Program-made: the position numbers and the translations under genes
In this document: positions 27,801 through 35,413 of the stretch, piece by piece
Numbering within the stretch: the stretch's first letter is position 1
Layout of the letters: each line of letters begins with the position of its first letter
Assembly (NCBI RefSeq): GCF_016937535.1
Contig: NZ_JAFHKK010000021.1
Span: 1 to 45,893 of the forward strand
Direction: 5' to 3'
Source of the DNA: Sulfurospirillum tamanense
Lineage (GTDB): Bacteria; Campylobacterota; Campylobacteria; Campylobacterales; Campylobacteraceae
DNA length: 45,893 bases
Notes under the pieces: generated by a model
Told to the model about the DNA's origin: nothing
Seen by the model: only the letters and a program-made list of their open reading frames with translations
The model's database searches: none

Positions 27801-29687
27801 TTAAATTTTAAATTGACTGAGGTGATGTTTAAGGTTTTCAGACAGATGGGAGAGATGTTCGCTAGCCTTTCCTACTTCTTTGGTGCTGCGGGTATTGGAA
27901 AGGGAGATGCGAGACACCTCTTTGAGATTTTCAGTGAGTTTTGCGGCTTGCTTGGTGCTTTCTAAGTAACCAGAGAGGGTTGTTCTTGTTTCTTGGATAT
28001 TGTCATCCATCATCCTAACACTTTCTTTTAGCGTATCGTTGATGGAAGTTGACTGGGAAGAAAGGGTGTGCAAATTTTTAGAGGCTCGAAGCATTTGACC
28101 ATTTGTTTCAACAATAGACTCAACAACAATATTGATGGTGCCATTGATTTCTGTAAGGCTTTTTTGTGTGCGTTCGGCAAGTTTTCGTACTTCGTCAGCC
28201 ACGACAGCAAACCCGCGTCCATGGTCTCCCGCACGTGCTGCTTCAATGGCGGCGTTAAGGGCCAAGAGATTGGTCTGATCGGCAATGTCGGAGATGATAG
28301 TAAGCACCTCTTTGACGTCATTGGCACTAATGCTAATGCGATTAAGTTTTTCCGCAATCTCCTCTTCGTTTTGAGATGTGTGCAAGAGGGTGGAGTTAAG
28401 GGTGTCCATGTTGGTTCGAATATGATTGAGTGCTTGACTGGTGGATAGCAGGCGCTCTTCGTTGTTTTGCGTGGCATTTGAAGCATGATTGAGTGTTTCG
28501 GAGATATGCTGGCTTAAGGTGGTAGCATCATGCACCAGTGTGGCTTGGTTGCTAGAAAGGGTGATGACTGAGGTAGTGGTGGAAGAAAGTTCGTTGGCAA
28601 TAGCTGCATTTTCACTGCTGCTTTGGTTGGCCTGAGTGATGAGTTGTTGAATTTTCTCAATAAAGAGATTGATTTCTTTGGAAATACGTGCGATTTCATC
28701 ATCCCCTTTTACATGTAAACGTTGGGTTAGGTCGCCTTCTCCTCGAGAAAGGTCTTTAACGGTGGCAAATAACTCATCCATGGGTCGCATCATTGTTTTC
28801 AGAAGTCCTACCATTAAACCTACAGCTAGGGCGATAAACAGACAAAGAAGAAAAATACTTGAAACAAGGGCCTCCTTAGCGCTTTTGTAAATAGCTACTT
28901 CATCCAAAACCACAGCGACTACCCAGTCAAGGGTTTTAAGTGGAGCGGAAAAAAGTACCTTGGTGGTACTGTCTTGTTTAAAGATTTGCTTGTGGTATTG
29001 TCCAGAGGCTAAGCTAGGAAGAGAGTTACTTATAGCGGAAAAAGCAGCACTCTTTGCTTCGTCGCTTCCAAGGATGGACTGCAATTTTTTATTTAAAACC
29101 ATGCTGTAGCCACCCTCTAGCAGTGCAACACCCATGATGGATTCATGAATGGTGTCAAGGGAAATATTGCCACACAAGATTCCAAGGGGAGTGCCTGAGG
29201 CGTCGCTGAAACGTTGTGCGAAAGTGATAAGCAGTTTTCCATTACTAACGCCAATGTAAGGCTCAGTAATGAACATTTCAGATGTTTGGATGGCGCTTTT
29301 AAACCATCCGCGGGTGCGGGGGTCAAAGCCTTCTCGGTTACGCAAATCATGGTCAAGCATGGTGCCATCTGTGTAGCCAAGAGAGACATGGTCAAAGCCC
29401 CCGCTGGCTTTAAGCAGTAGTAGTAAGTTGACAATAGCCTCTTTGTCGGCATGGGGGTTGAGCGAGGTGAGTTCATGGCTAAAGGCGGTAACGGCTTGCT
29501 GTTTGCCTTCGATCCATGTATCGATTTTTTCTTGGAGATTTTCAACCAAAAGGGTGTGTTCGGTGTCGCTAAAAGCGGTGATATTTTTTTCATTTTGCAG
29601 GTAATTAAAGACAGAAAGAATAAATAAACTACATCCCAATAAAACGCCGACACTAAGAAATATTTTTGTTTTAAACCCTAAATGCAC
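27801..29687 (-). CDS. Methyl-accepting chemotaxis protein with dCache sensor, paralogue
   Basis: A 628-residue chemoreceptor similar over its full length to the one at 9134-11026: TM1 (about 8-27), dCache_1 domain, TM2 (about 278-300), HAMP, and a signalling tip with [21 protein letters not shown]. In the ligand pocket the first receptor's [10 protein letters not shown] is [10 protein letters not shown] and its GADVSL is GNISL, so two tyrosines become phenylalanine and the ligand-contact aspartate becomes asparagine; the ligand probably differs. The start is GTG at 29687 with AGGAG seven bases upstream. It is preceded by a folded leader and lies directly upstream of the aspA copy 2 operon. 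It contains one TTACATGTAA (28709-28718, read as LHVK) in the HAMP region. Confidence 0.92.
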   Translation of the reverse strand: MHLGFKTKIFLSVGVLLGCSLFILSVFNYLQNEKNITAFSDTEHTLLVENLQEKIDTWIEGKQQAVTAFSHELTSLNPHADKEAIVNLLLLLKASGGFDHVSLGYTDGTMLDHDLRNREGFDPRTRGWFKSAIQTSEMFITEPYIGVSNGKLLITFAQRFSDASGTPLGILCGNISLDTIHESIMGVALLEGGYSMVLNKKLQSILGSDEAKSAAFSAISNSLPSLASGQYHKQIFKQDSTTKVLFSAPLKTLDWVVAVVLDEVAIYKSAKEALVSSIFLLCLFIALAVGLMVGLLKTMMRPMDELFATVKDLSRGEGDLTQRLHVKGDDEIARISKEINLFIEKIQQLITQANQSSSENAAIANELSSTTTSVITLSSNQATLVHDATTLSQHISETLNHASNATQNNEERLLSTSQALNHIRTNMDTLNSTLLHTSQNEEEIAEKLNRISISANDVKEVLTIISDIADQTNLLALNAAIEAARAGDHGRGFAVVADEVRKLAERTQKSLTEINGTINIVVESIVETNGQMLRASKNLHTLSSQSTSINDTLKESVRMMDDNIQETRTTLSGYLESTKQAAKLTENLKEVSRISLSNTRSTKEVGKASEHLSHLSENLKHHLSQFKI

Positions 29688-29706
29688 TGTGATTCTCCTG
29701 ATATTG

Positions 29707-29800
29707 CAAGCGCACCAAGGTTTTTAGCGCTTGAGGGTTTAGGGTCTAAAGCAACCCCGCCAGTAGCCCAATAGGGCAAAAGAGGCGGAAAGTGTAAACC
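29707..29800 (-). promoter_or_regulatory. Structured 5' leader of the second chemoreceptor gene
   Basis: On the minus strand just upstream of the ribosome site: GGTTTA pairs with TAAACC (29795-29800/29736-29741), enclosing CCGCC/GGCGG (29784-29788/29757-29761) and inner GCCC/GGGC (29766-29769, 29774-29777). A separate 7-bp hairpin CAAGCGC/GCGCTTG (29707-29713/29727-29733) ends eight bases before the AGGAG. It matches no riboswitch consensus I remember. A cis-regulatory RNA is possible, but promoter and transcript start are not identified. Confidence 0.5.
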
Positions 29801-29868
29801 TTCAAAAAGACATCTTTATGACTTTTAAGGTTTAAGATTTTTTAAAAAAAGAAAAAAAAGAAATACGA

Positions 29869-29910
29869 ACTGCGTTACATGTAAGGAAAATCCCTTACAT
29901 GTAACGCAGT
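29869..29910 (-). terminator. Paired-palindrome terminator of the TRAP operon
   Basis: ACTGCGTTACATGTAAGG and its exact reverse complement form an 18-bp stem with a 6-base loop, followed on the minus strand by TCGTATTTCTTTTTTTTC. The stop codon of the permease gene is part of the stem (29895-29904). This is the clearest case of two TTACATGTAA copies acting as an intrinsic terminator. Confidence 0.88.
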
Positions 29911-31679
29911 GGAGAGAGGATGATGGTTAGTCCCGTAAAGGCTAAACCAAGGCGCACAAAGAGCGTGTGACGTTCGCCCACAAGGGCGTGGGAGAGCAAG
30001 GCAAGGCCAAGGGCGATTTTCAAAAAAGAGACAAAGGCGAGCCAAAAATGGGTTTGAGGGTAAAGAAGTGCGTCGTTGAGTAAAAACGCCACGGGGATGA
30101 TGTACAGCCCAATGCCCAGTTTCATGGCCTTTGCCGCTACGCCAAACCACGGGGTTTGGGCCATGCCTGAAGCGATAAACACCGTCCCACACACGGGTGG
30201 CGTGATGGTGGAGAGTAAGGCAAACCAAAAGATGAACAAGTGGGCTTGCAAAGGCGCTAAGCCAAAATCTTCCAAGATGGGCCCAGCTACAGAGACACAG
30301 ATGATGTACGCCGCGGTGGTGGGCACTTCCATACCCAAGATGAGGCAAGCAAGGGCGGTGAGTAGCAAGGCAAGCCACAATTGGCCATCGGAGAGGTACA
30401 AGATGGCAGAAGTGATTTTCACCCCAAAACCTGTGATGTTAAGCACCCCGATGATAATCCCTGCGCAAATGATGACCGAAGCGATGGTGGCAATCTGCCG
30501 TGACGCGGTGATGCACGCCTCCACAAAAGTACTCCAAAAACGCGCAAGGGAAGGTTGCCATGCGCGGTCCACGAGTAGCAAGGCCACGCTAATAAAAATA
30601 GCGTAAGCCGCGGCAAGTTGCGGGGTTTTTCCTAGCCCCAAAAGGGCATAAAGGAGTACGCCAAAAGGGAGGATGAAAAAAGGACTTAGTTGTAAAACAA
30701 GGCGTGTTTGGGGGATGTCTTCTTTGTTCATGGCCACAAGGTTGTATTTTCTGGCAAACACATCGATGCCAATCCACACCGTGAAGAAAAACAACAAGGC
30801 AGGAAAAATGGCCGCGGCCATGATGTTGGCGTACTTGGTGCCCAAAAGTTCGGCCATGATAAACGCGCCCGCGCCCATGAGCGGGGGCATGATTTGCCCA
30901 CCCGTGGAGGCCACTGCTTCCACTGCACCTGCTAGCGAGGGCGGGTAGCCAAGGCGTTTCATGGCGGGGATGGTAAAGGCACCCGTGGAGGCGACATTGG
31001 CCGAGGCGGAGCCTGAGATGGAGCCAAAAAACCCAGAAGCCAAGACCGAGACCTTGGCCGCGCCCGCACGCAAACGGCCCGCGAGTTTGGTAGACATGGA
31101 CATGAAGGCTGTCCCGCCTTCCCCCGCGCCCACAAAGGCGCCAAGGATGACAAAGATGGCGACCACATTAACAGAAACGCCTGTTAAAGAACCGTAAATG
31201 CCGCCCTCAGCGATGACAAGAGTGCCTAAAAAACTCTCAATAGGGATGCTCTGATGCCCAAACTGCCCAGGGATATGGTGCCCCCAAATCCCATACGCCA
31301 ACGCAATGGCGGCGGTGAGAGGCAAGGCAAGCTTGATGGCACGCCGCGCCATTTCAAGGACAACAAGGAGCAACACAAGGGCAATGCCAAACTGCAAAGG
31401 CGTTTCCAAATACCCGTACTGGTCGCTGAGCATTTCGTGAAAAAAGACAATGTAAAAACTCGCCCCAAGCCCAAGAGTCAGCAACCCGTAGCCGCTGTAA
31501 CGCGCAACGGCGGAGCTGGGCTGTTCGCTGAGTAAAAAGACCCACGGAAGCACCAGTGCGAGGTGCAAAGGGCGGGTGACGAGGTTGGGAAGCAAGCCTG
31601 TGAAGATGATGTAGAGGTGGAACCCAACGGTAAGAAATGCGAGGGTTGCCACCACGCACGTTTTAAGTGAAAAGCGCAT
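29895..31679 (-). CDS. TRAP transporter fused permease (TAXI type)
   Basis: A 594-residue inner-membrane protein in which the small (4-TM) and large (12-TM) TRAP subunits are fused, as is usual for TAXI-type systems. The large-subunit signature is clear: GSISGSASANVASTGAFTIP, AGAVEAVASTGGQIMPP, MGAGAFIMAE, and later GMEVPTTAAYI and the STITPPVCG motif. It uses a sodium or proton gradient to import the ligand delivered by the TAXI binding protein encoded three bases upstream. The gene ends within a TTACATGTAA copy (RYM-stop). Substrates of TAXI systems are poorly known (glutamate and other dicarboxylates are reported), so none is assigned. Confidence 0.93.
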   Translation of the reverse strand: MRFSLKTCVVATLAFLTVGFHLYIIFTGLLPNLVTRPLHLALVLPWVFLLSEQPSSAVARYSGYGLLTLGLGASFYIVFFHEMLSDQYGYLETPLQFGIALVLLLVVLEMARRAIKLALPLTAAIALAYGIWGHHIPGQFGHQSIPIESFLGTLVIAEGGIYGSLTGVSVNVVAIFVILGAFVGAGEGGTAFMSMSTKLAGRLRAGAAKVSVLASGFFGSISGSASANVASTGAFTIPAMKRLGYPPSLAGAVEAVASTGGQIMPPLMGAGAFIMAELLGTKYANIMAAAIFPALLFFFTVWIGIDVFARKYNLVAMNKEDIPQTRLVLQLSPFFILPFGVLLYALLGLGKTPQLAAAYAIFISVALLLVDRAWQPSLARFWSTFVEACITASRQIATIASVIICAGIIIGVLNITGFGVKITSAILYLSDGQLWLALLLTALACLILGMEVPTTAAYIICVSVAGPILEDFGLAPLQAHLFIFWFALLSTITPPVCGTVFIASGMAQTPWFGVAAKAMKLGIGLYIIPVAFLLNDALLYPQTHFWLAFVSFLKIALGLALLSHALVGERHTLFVRLGLAFTGLTIILSPLRYM

Positions 31680-31682
31680 GGA

Positions 31683-32633
31683 CTAGTAGAGTCCTTCGGG
31701 GATGGTTGCACCGATTTCACGGTAGTATTTAAGCGCACCAGGATGCAAGGGGGCGTAAAAGGTGCCAAGCAACTCAGGTGTAATGGCTTTCCACCAAATG
31801 TTTTGGTGCTCAAGGCGAGGCTTGGACTCCCAAAAGGCTTTGGTGAGGGCATAGGCTGTCGCTTCGCTCATTTGAGTGGTGGTGTAAAGCACGACAGGCA
31901 AGGTGGTGGTGCTAAAGTCTTCTTCAACACCCGCGTAGGTGCCAGCGGGGATGACAAGTTTGTCGCGCTTGGTAAGGGCGATTTGCGCATCGCTCATGGA
32001 GAGGATGTGGATGTCCATGCTCGCCGCCGCTTCGATGACATTGGGTGCGGGGTAGGAACCCGACGTGGCAAAACCGTCGATTTGACCGTTTTTAAGGGCA
32101 GTTACAGCGCCTGAGAGTTCAGCGTCGATGAGTTTGACATCCTCTTTAAGCCCAAAAAGTTCGATGTATTTTTGTGCTTCATTGGCACCAAAACTGCCTT
32201 TGCCGATGAGTAGCGATTTGCCTTTGAGTGCTTCAAAGGTTTGGATACCTGATTTTTTAGCGACGACAAAGTGCATGGTGATGAAAGGAAAAGGAAAGAG
32301 TGAGCGAATGGAAGCGTAGTCACTGGGGGTGTCTTTTTCAAACATGCCTTTTCCCGCTTGAGCGAGGTTGACAAGACCCGGAGGTGTGGTGAAGAGGTAG
32401 TTTCCGCCCCGTCGGCGCGCTTCTTTGACGTTTTGCACAGAACCTTGGCTCTCTTCGATGGTGATAGAAAAGGCGTTGTTGGTGGCTTGGGTGATGGTTT
32501 CACCCACTTGCACGGCCATTTGGTAGTAAGAAGAGGCGGCTTTGGCGGCTTTGAGGGTGATGCGTTCGCTCGCGTTCGCGCCAAGCGCGAGGGCGCAAAC
32601 AGCACACGCAAGAAGGGGTTTAAAAACCTTCAT
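31683..32633 (-). CDS. TAXI family TRAP solute-binding protein
   Basis: A 316-residue periplasmic binding protein. The signal peptide covers residues 1-22 (ACAVCALALGANA). The mature part begins ITLKAAKAASSYYQMAVQVG and contains the TAXI pattern (SQGSVQNVKEARRRGGNYLFTTP, GKSLLIGKGSFGANEAQ, LKNGQIDGFATSG). The open frame extends far upstream, but the ATG at 32633 has AAGGAG seven bases before it and starts the signal peptide. It is first in a two-gene operon with the fused permease. The LysR gene ending at 32704 lies upstream on the same strand and might or might not control it. Confidence 0.93.
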   Translation of the reverse strand: MKVFKPLLACAVCALALGANASERITLKAAKAASSYYQMAVQVGETITQATNNAFSITIEESQGSVQNVKEARRRGGNYLFTTPPGLVNLAQAGKGMFEKDTPSDYASIRSLFPFPFITMHFVVAKKSGIQTFEALKGKSLLIGKGSFGANEAQKYIELFGLKEDVKLIDAELSGAVTALKNGQIDGFATSGSYPAPNVIEAAASMDIHILSMSDAQIALTKRDKLVIPAGTYAGVEEDFSTTTLPVVLYTTTQMSEATAYALTKAFWESKPRLEHQNIWWKAITPELLGTFYAPLHPGALKYYREIGATIPEGLY

Positions 32634-32703
32634 GGGTAACTCCTTGGGGTGATTTGTGATGGGAGATTGTAGCGCGTTAAAGATAAAGAGCGGCAAAAAT
32701 GCT

Positions 32704-33582
32704 TTACCTTGGCTGAAATTTGCTTTTAAAAGCAGCCTCCATTGCCGCTTTCCAGACCAAAAAACGGGGGTTCTGGGTGGGGTGAAAGAGGAGGGAGAGG
32801 GTGCGCGAAATGGTGAGGTTAATGAGGGGCACGTGAAATAAGGTGCCCTGTTTGAGTTCGTTTTGCACCACAAAGCGGGAGAGGCACGAGAGGGCTTTGC
32901 GTCCTTTGAGGGCCTCCTTGATGGCTTCGTTGCTGTTGATTTCAAGGGCAACTTTGGGCCGTACTCCTTGGGGAAGTGCGTTTTCAAAGACCTCTTTGGT
33001 GCCCGAACCCTTTTCGCGCAAAATCCACGGTAAAGAGGCTAACGTGTCGATGAACACGGGAGTTTTGGCAAGGGTTTTGTCTCCGCAAACCACGATGAGC
33101 TCATCCGTGGCAAGAGGTGTTACACAAAAGTCTCCCTGGGGAACCTTGCCCTCCACAAACCCCGCGTCACTCTCGTGGGCAAGAAGCTTGGCGATGATGG
33201 TTTCAGAGTTCTCGATGCGCAAATCAAAGCGGGCATTGGGATGGGTGTGGGAGAAATCTAAGAGCATGGAAGGAAGCAAATAAGTCCCGATGCTTTGGCT
33301 CACCGCAAGGCGCAAATGAAAAAAATCTCCTTGGCGCAAGGTAGCCGCAAGCGCGGAAAGTTTGGCATGGAGTGGGGTCGCTTGGGCATGAAAAAGACGC
33401 CCTCGGTCGTTGAGAAACAGTTGCTTGCCTTGGCGTTCAAACAGCGCCCCGCCAAGGTCGCGCTCTAACTCTTTGAGGGAGAGGGAAAGGGCAGATTGGG
33501 AGATGCCAAGGGCTTGCGCGCTGTGGGTAACGTGCCCAAGGTTCGCAAGGGTGAGAAAGTGGTCAATCTGTTTGAGGGTCAT
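32704..33582 (-). CDS. LysR-type transcriptional regulator
   Basis: A 292-residue LysR regulator: an N-terminal winged helix-turn-helix (1-60: TLKQIDHFLTLANLGHVTHSAQALGISQSALSLSLKELE) and a C-terminal effector-binding domain (about 85-290) with the periplasmic-binding-protein fold. Start ATG at 33582 with GGAA upstream is preferred to the in-frame ATG at 33594, which has no ribosome site. It is divergent from a YeiH-type gene. LysR/YeiH pairs (YeiE, CysB-like) are a common arrangement, so the YeiH gene is the most likely target; the effector may be a sulfur oxyanion, as for some YeiE proteins. This is inference from context. Confidence 0.92.
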   Translation of the reverse strand: MTLKQIDHFLTLANLGHVTHSAQALGISQSALSLSLKELERDLGGALFERQGKQLFLNDRGRLFHAQATPLHAKLSALAATLRQGDFFHLRLAVSQSIGTYLLPSMLLDFSHTHPNARFDLRIENSETIIAKLLAHESDAGFVEGKVPQGDFCVTPLATDELIVVCGDKTLAKTPVFIDTLASLPWILREKGSGTKEVFENALPQGVRPKVALEINSNEAIKEALKGRKALSCLSRFVVQNELKQGTLFHVPLINLTISRTLSLLFHPTQNPRFLVWKAAMEAAFKSKFQPR

Positions 33583-33616
33583 AAGAATTTCCATTTATAT
33601 TTTAAATGATTTTAAC

Positions 33617-33658
33617 AAAATAAATATATTTTACTTATAAAATCCCAAGTGCTACAAT
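33617..33658 (+). promoter_or_regulatory. yeiH promoter and candidate LysR operator
   Basis: An extended -10 TGCTACAAT (box 33653-33658) would start transcription near 33665. AAAATA-N4-TATTTT (33617-33632) is a short dyad reaching the -35 position and also lying upstream of the divergent LysR gene, a position expected for a LysR-type site. The region is very AT-rich, so the dyad could be chance. Confidence 0.45.
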
Positions 33659-33669
33659 TGCCTTTCAAA

Positions 33670-33780
33670 AGACGTTTGGATTCACCCTATTTCGAGACGC
33701 GTTATCCACAATGGGTACCCCAAAGCTAACGCTTTGGCCCATTGGGATAAAGTCTCTCTTGCGGGTGTTGGAAAACGTCT
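33670..33780 (+). ncRNA. Long structured leader RNA of the yeiH-like gene
   Basis: A 111-base segment folds into one long irregular hairpin: AGACGTTT/AAACGTCT (33670-33677/33773-33780), CACCC/GGGTG (33683-33687/33763-33767), GAGAC/GTCTC (33694-33698/33752-33756), TTATCC/GGATAA (33702-33707/33745-33750), CAATGGG/CCCATTG (33709-33715/33738-33744) and CCAAAGC/GCTTTGG (33720-33726/33731-33737) with loop TAAC. That is 38 Watson-Crick pairs, with two conserved-looking internal loops. It begins about five bases after the predicted transcript start and ends 30 bases before the ATG. A riboswitch-like leader or an inserted palindromic element are the alternatives; no named family fits. Confidence 0.6.
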
Positions 33781-33809
33781 CACCTCCTTACATGTAAAGG
33801 AAAACAAGA

Positions 33810-34781
33810 ATGTTTTGGCGCGGTTTGATAGTGTTATTTTTCTTAAGCGGCCTTTGGGGTGGACTTGCCCTTGTGCTCACTGCGCAAGGCTACCACGTTA
33901 GCCCGCTCATCACTGCGGTCCTTGGCGGGATGGCTACAAGTGCGGTGCTTCCGCGCCTTGGCACGTGGCTAGGGCAAAGTGGGGCGCTAAAACTTGGCAC
34001 CAAAGAGTTGTTGCGCCTTGGTATCGTGCTGTACGGGCTTCACATTAGCCTTGAGCAAGTGTGGCATGTGGGTTTTGCGGGGGCAGGGTTGGCTCTTTTG
34101 GTGGTGACAAGTACCCTAAGCCTTGGGTGGTTTTTGGGGCAAAAAATGGGCCTAGACAGACACAGTGCCTTGCTCATCGGGGCGGGGAGTGCCATTTGCG
34201 GTGCCGCGGCGGTTTTGGCGGTGCAGTCGGTGATGCGTAGCCAGAGTGAAAAAGTGGTGGCAGCTGTGGCGACGGTGGTGCTGTTTGGGACGTTAGGGAT
34301 GCTTGTGTACCCGTGGGCGCTCTCTGGCGTGGGAAATCCCTTTGTCCAAGGGCTTATAACGGGTGGTACCTTGCACGAAGTGGCACACGTGGTGGGTGCG
34401 GGGGCGGGACTCCCTAAAGAAGCCGCCGAGGTAGCGGTCATCGTGAAGATGATACGGGTGATGTTTTTGGTGCCTGTGCTGTTTGTGTTGTTGTTCGTCT
34501 TTAAAAGCAAGGGCGAAAACGGCGGTGTGCGGGAGGCGTTTCCGTGGTTCGCGCTTTTTTTCCTAGGGATGGTGGCGCTAAATTCGGCGATAGAGGTGCC
34601 TTTTAAACAGGTGCTTTTAGAGGTGGATACGATGCTACTTAGCATCGCCATGTGCGCTCTTGGACTAAACACCCACACCAAAACCCTCCGCCACATGGGC
34701 GCAAAACCCTTTTTACTAGCAAGCGTGCTGATGGTCTGGCTTGTGGGCATTGGAGCAGGGGTGGTGTGGGTTACCATGTAA
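33810..34781 (+). CDS. YeiH-type (UPF0324) membrane protein
   Basis: A 323-residue protein with about nine hydrophobic segments and the UPF0324/YeiH motifs: GTKELLRLGIVLYGLHISLEQV, LIGAGSAICGAAAVLAV, GTLHEVAHVVGAG, and the C-terminal CALGLNTHTKTLRHMGAKP. The family is annotated as putative sulfate or sulfite/taurine-sulfonate exporters, but the transported species is not established. The ribosome site (AAAGGAA) is partly supplied by a TTACATGTAA copy at 33788-33797. It is divergent from a LysR regulator and preceded by the structured leader. Confidence 0.85.
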   Translation: MFWRGLIVLFFLSGLWGGLALVLTAQGYHVSPLITAVLGGMATSAVLPRLGTWLGQSGALKLGTKELLRLGIVLYGLHISLEQVWHVGFAGAGLALLVVTSTLSLGWFLGQKMGLDRHSALLIGAGSAICGAAAVLAVQSVMRSQSEKVVAAVATVVLFGTLGMLVYPWALSGVGNPFVQGLITGGTLHEVAHVVGAGAGLPKEAAEVAVIVKMIRVMFLVPVLFVLLFVFKSKGENGGVREAFPWFALFFLGMVALNSAIEVPFKQVLLEVDTMLLSIAMCALGLNTHTKTLRHMGAKPFLLASVLMVWLVGIGAGVVWVTM

Positions 34782-34834
34782 GGGTGATTGTGGTGCAAAA
34801 TGTGTTTTGGCTGGTGTATTAAGAGAAAACTCAT

Positions 34835-34840
34835 TATAAT
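34835..34840 (+). promoter_or_regulatory. Candidate -10 box for brnTA
   Basis: TATAAT within CATTATAATAATGC, 21 bases before the brnT ATG, giving a short leader. No clear -35. Confidence 0.5.
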
Positions 34841-34860
34841 AATGCATCAACAGACAAGGT

Positions 34861-35145
34861 ATGAATGTGGCTATAAATTTTGAATGGGATGATAAAAAAG
34901 CAAAATCAAATTTGAAAAAACATGGCATATCTTTTGAAGAAGCAAGTACAGCTTTTGGGGATGAGCTCTCTATCACTATCGACGACCCACTCCATAGCGA
35001 CGACGAAAATAGACTGATTTTGATAGGCAAATCAGCAATCAACAACACCTTGGTTGTCGTCCATTTGGAAAAAAGTGCGTCGATTCGGATTATCAGTGCA
35101 AGAAGAGCAACAAGCAAAGAGAAATTCTTTTACGAGGAGTGTTAA
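34861..35145 (+). CDS. brnT: BrnT-type toxin
   Basis: A 94-residue protein of the BrnT family, RelE-fold ribonucleases of type II toxin-antitoxin systems. Family pattern: FEWDDKKAKSNLKKHGISFEEASTAF near the N-terminus, then DPLHSDDENRLILIGKS, and the C-terminal IRIISARRATSKEKFFYEE, where the arginines and glutamates are expected to act on RNA. Length and motifs are complete. AAGGT precedes the ATG. The antitoxin gene starts one base after this stop; toxin-first order is normal for brnTA. Confidence 0.92.
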   Translation: MNVAINFEWDDKKAKSNLKKHGISFEEASTAFGDELSITIDDPLHSDDENRLILIGKSAINNTLVVVHLEKSASIRIISARRATSKEKFFYEEC

Positions 35146-35146
35146 A

Positions 35147-35368
35147 ATGAAAAAACAAAAAGAGATGCTTGACGAATATGATTTTAGCAAAGGCGTAAGA
35201 GGCAAATACGTGAAAGCGTATGAACAAGGGGTAAATATCGTCAAGCTCGACAGCGATGTGAGCAAAATATTTCCAGACACAAAATCAGTCAACGAAGCCT
35301 TAAGAACGTTAATACACCTCGTTTCAAAGCAAAAAAACACAAGCAGTAAAGGGCCTGCTACGCTTTAA
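35147..35368 (+). CDS. BrnA-type antitoxin
   Basis: A 73-residue partner of the BrnT toxin. The N-terminal KEMLDEYDFSKGVRGKYVKAYEQG motif is common to antitoxins paired with BrnT and related toxins; the C-terminal half (VKLDSDVSKIFPDTKSVNEALRTLIHLV) looks like a ribbon-helix-helix DNA-binding unit, with the toxin-binding part in front. The start at 35147, one base after brnT and preceded by GAGGAG, is preferred to an in-frame start within brnT. It probably represses its own operon together with BrnT. The end is followed by the paired-palindrome hairpin at 35376. Confidence 0.85.
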   Translation: MKKQKEMLDEYDFSKGVRGKYVKAYEQGVNIVKLDSDVSKIFPDTKSVNEALRTLIHLVSKQKNTSSKGPATL

Positions 35369-35375
35369 GCAAACC

Positions 35376-35409
35376 CTTTACATGTAAGGCTTTTTCCTTA
35401 CATGTAAAG
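35376..35409. terminator. Bidirectional paired-palindrome terminator between brnTA and tpsB
   Basis: CTTTACATGTAAGG and CCTTACATGTAAAG are perfect 14-base inverted repeats around CTTTTT. The hairpin fills the 45-base gap between two convergent genes (stops at 35368 and 35414), where a shared terminator is expected. Confidence 0.75.
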
Positions 35410-35413
35410 CCCC

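Noticed and set aside
33670-33780. Known riboswitch (molybdenum cofactor, TPP, FMN, cobalamin, c-di-GMP-I) in the yeiH leader
   Set aside because: None of the conserved sequence blocks I know for these families appears in the internal loops, so only an unclassified structured leader is reported.
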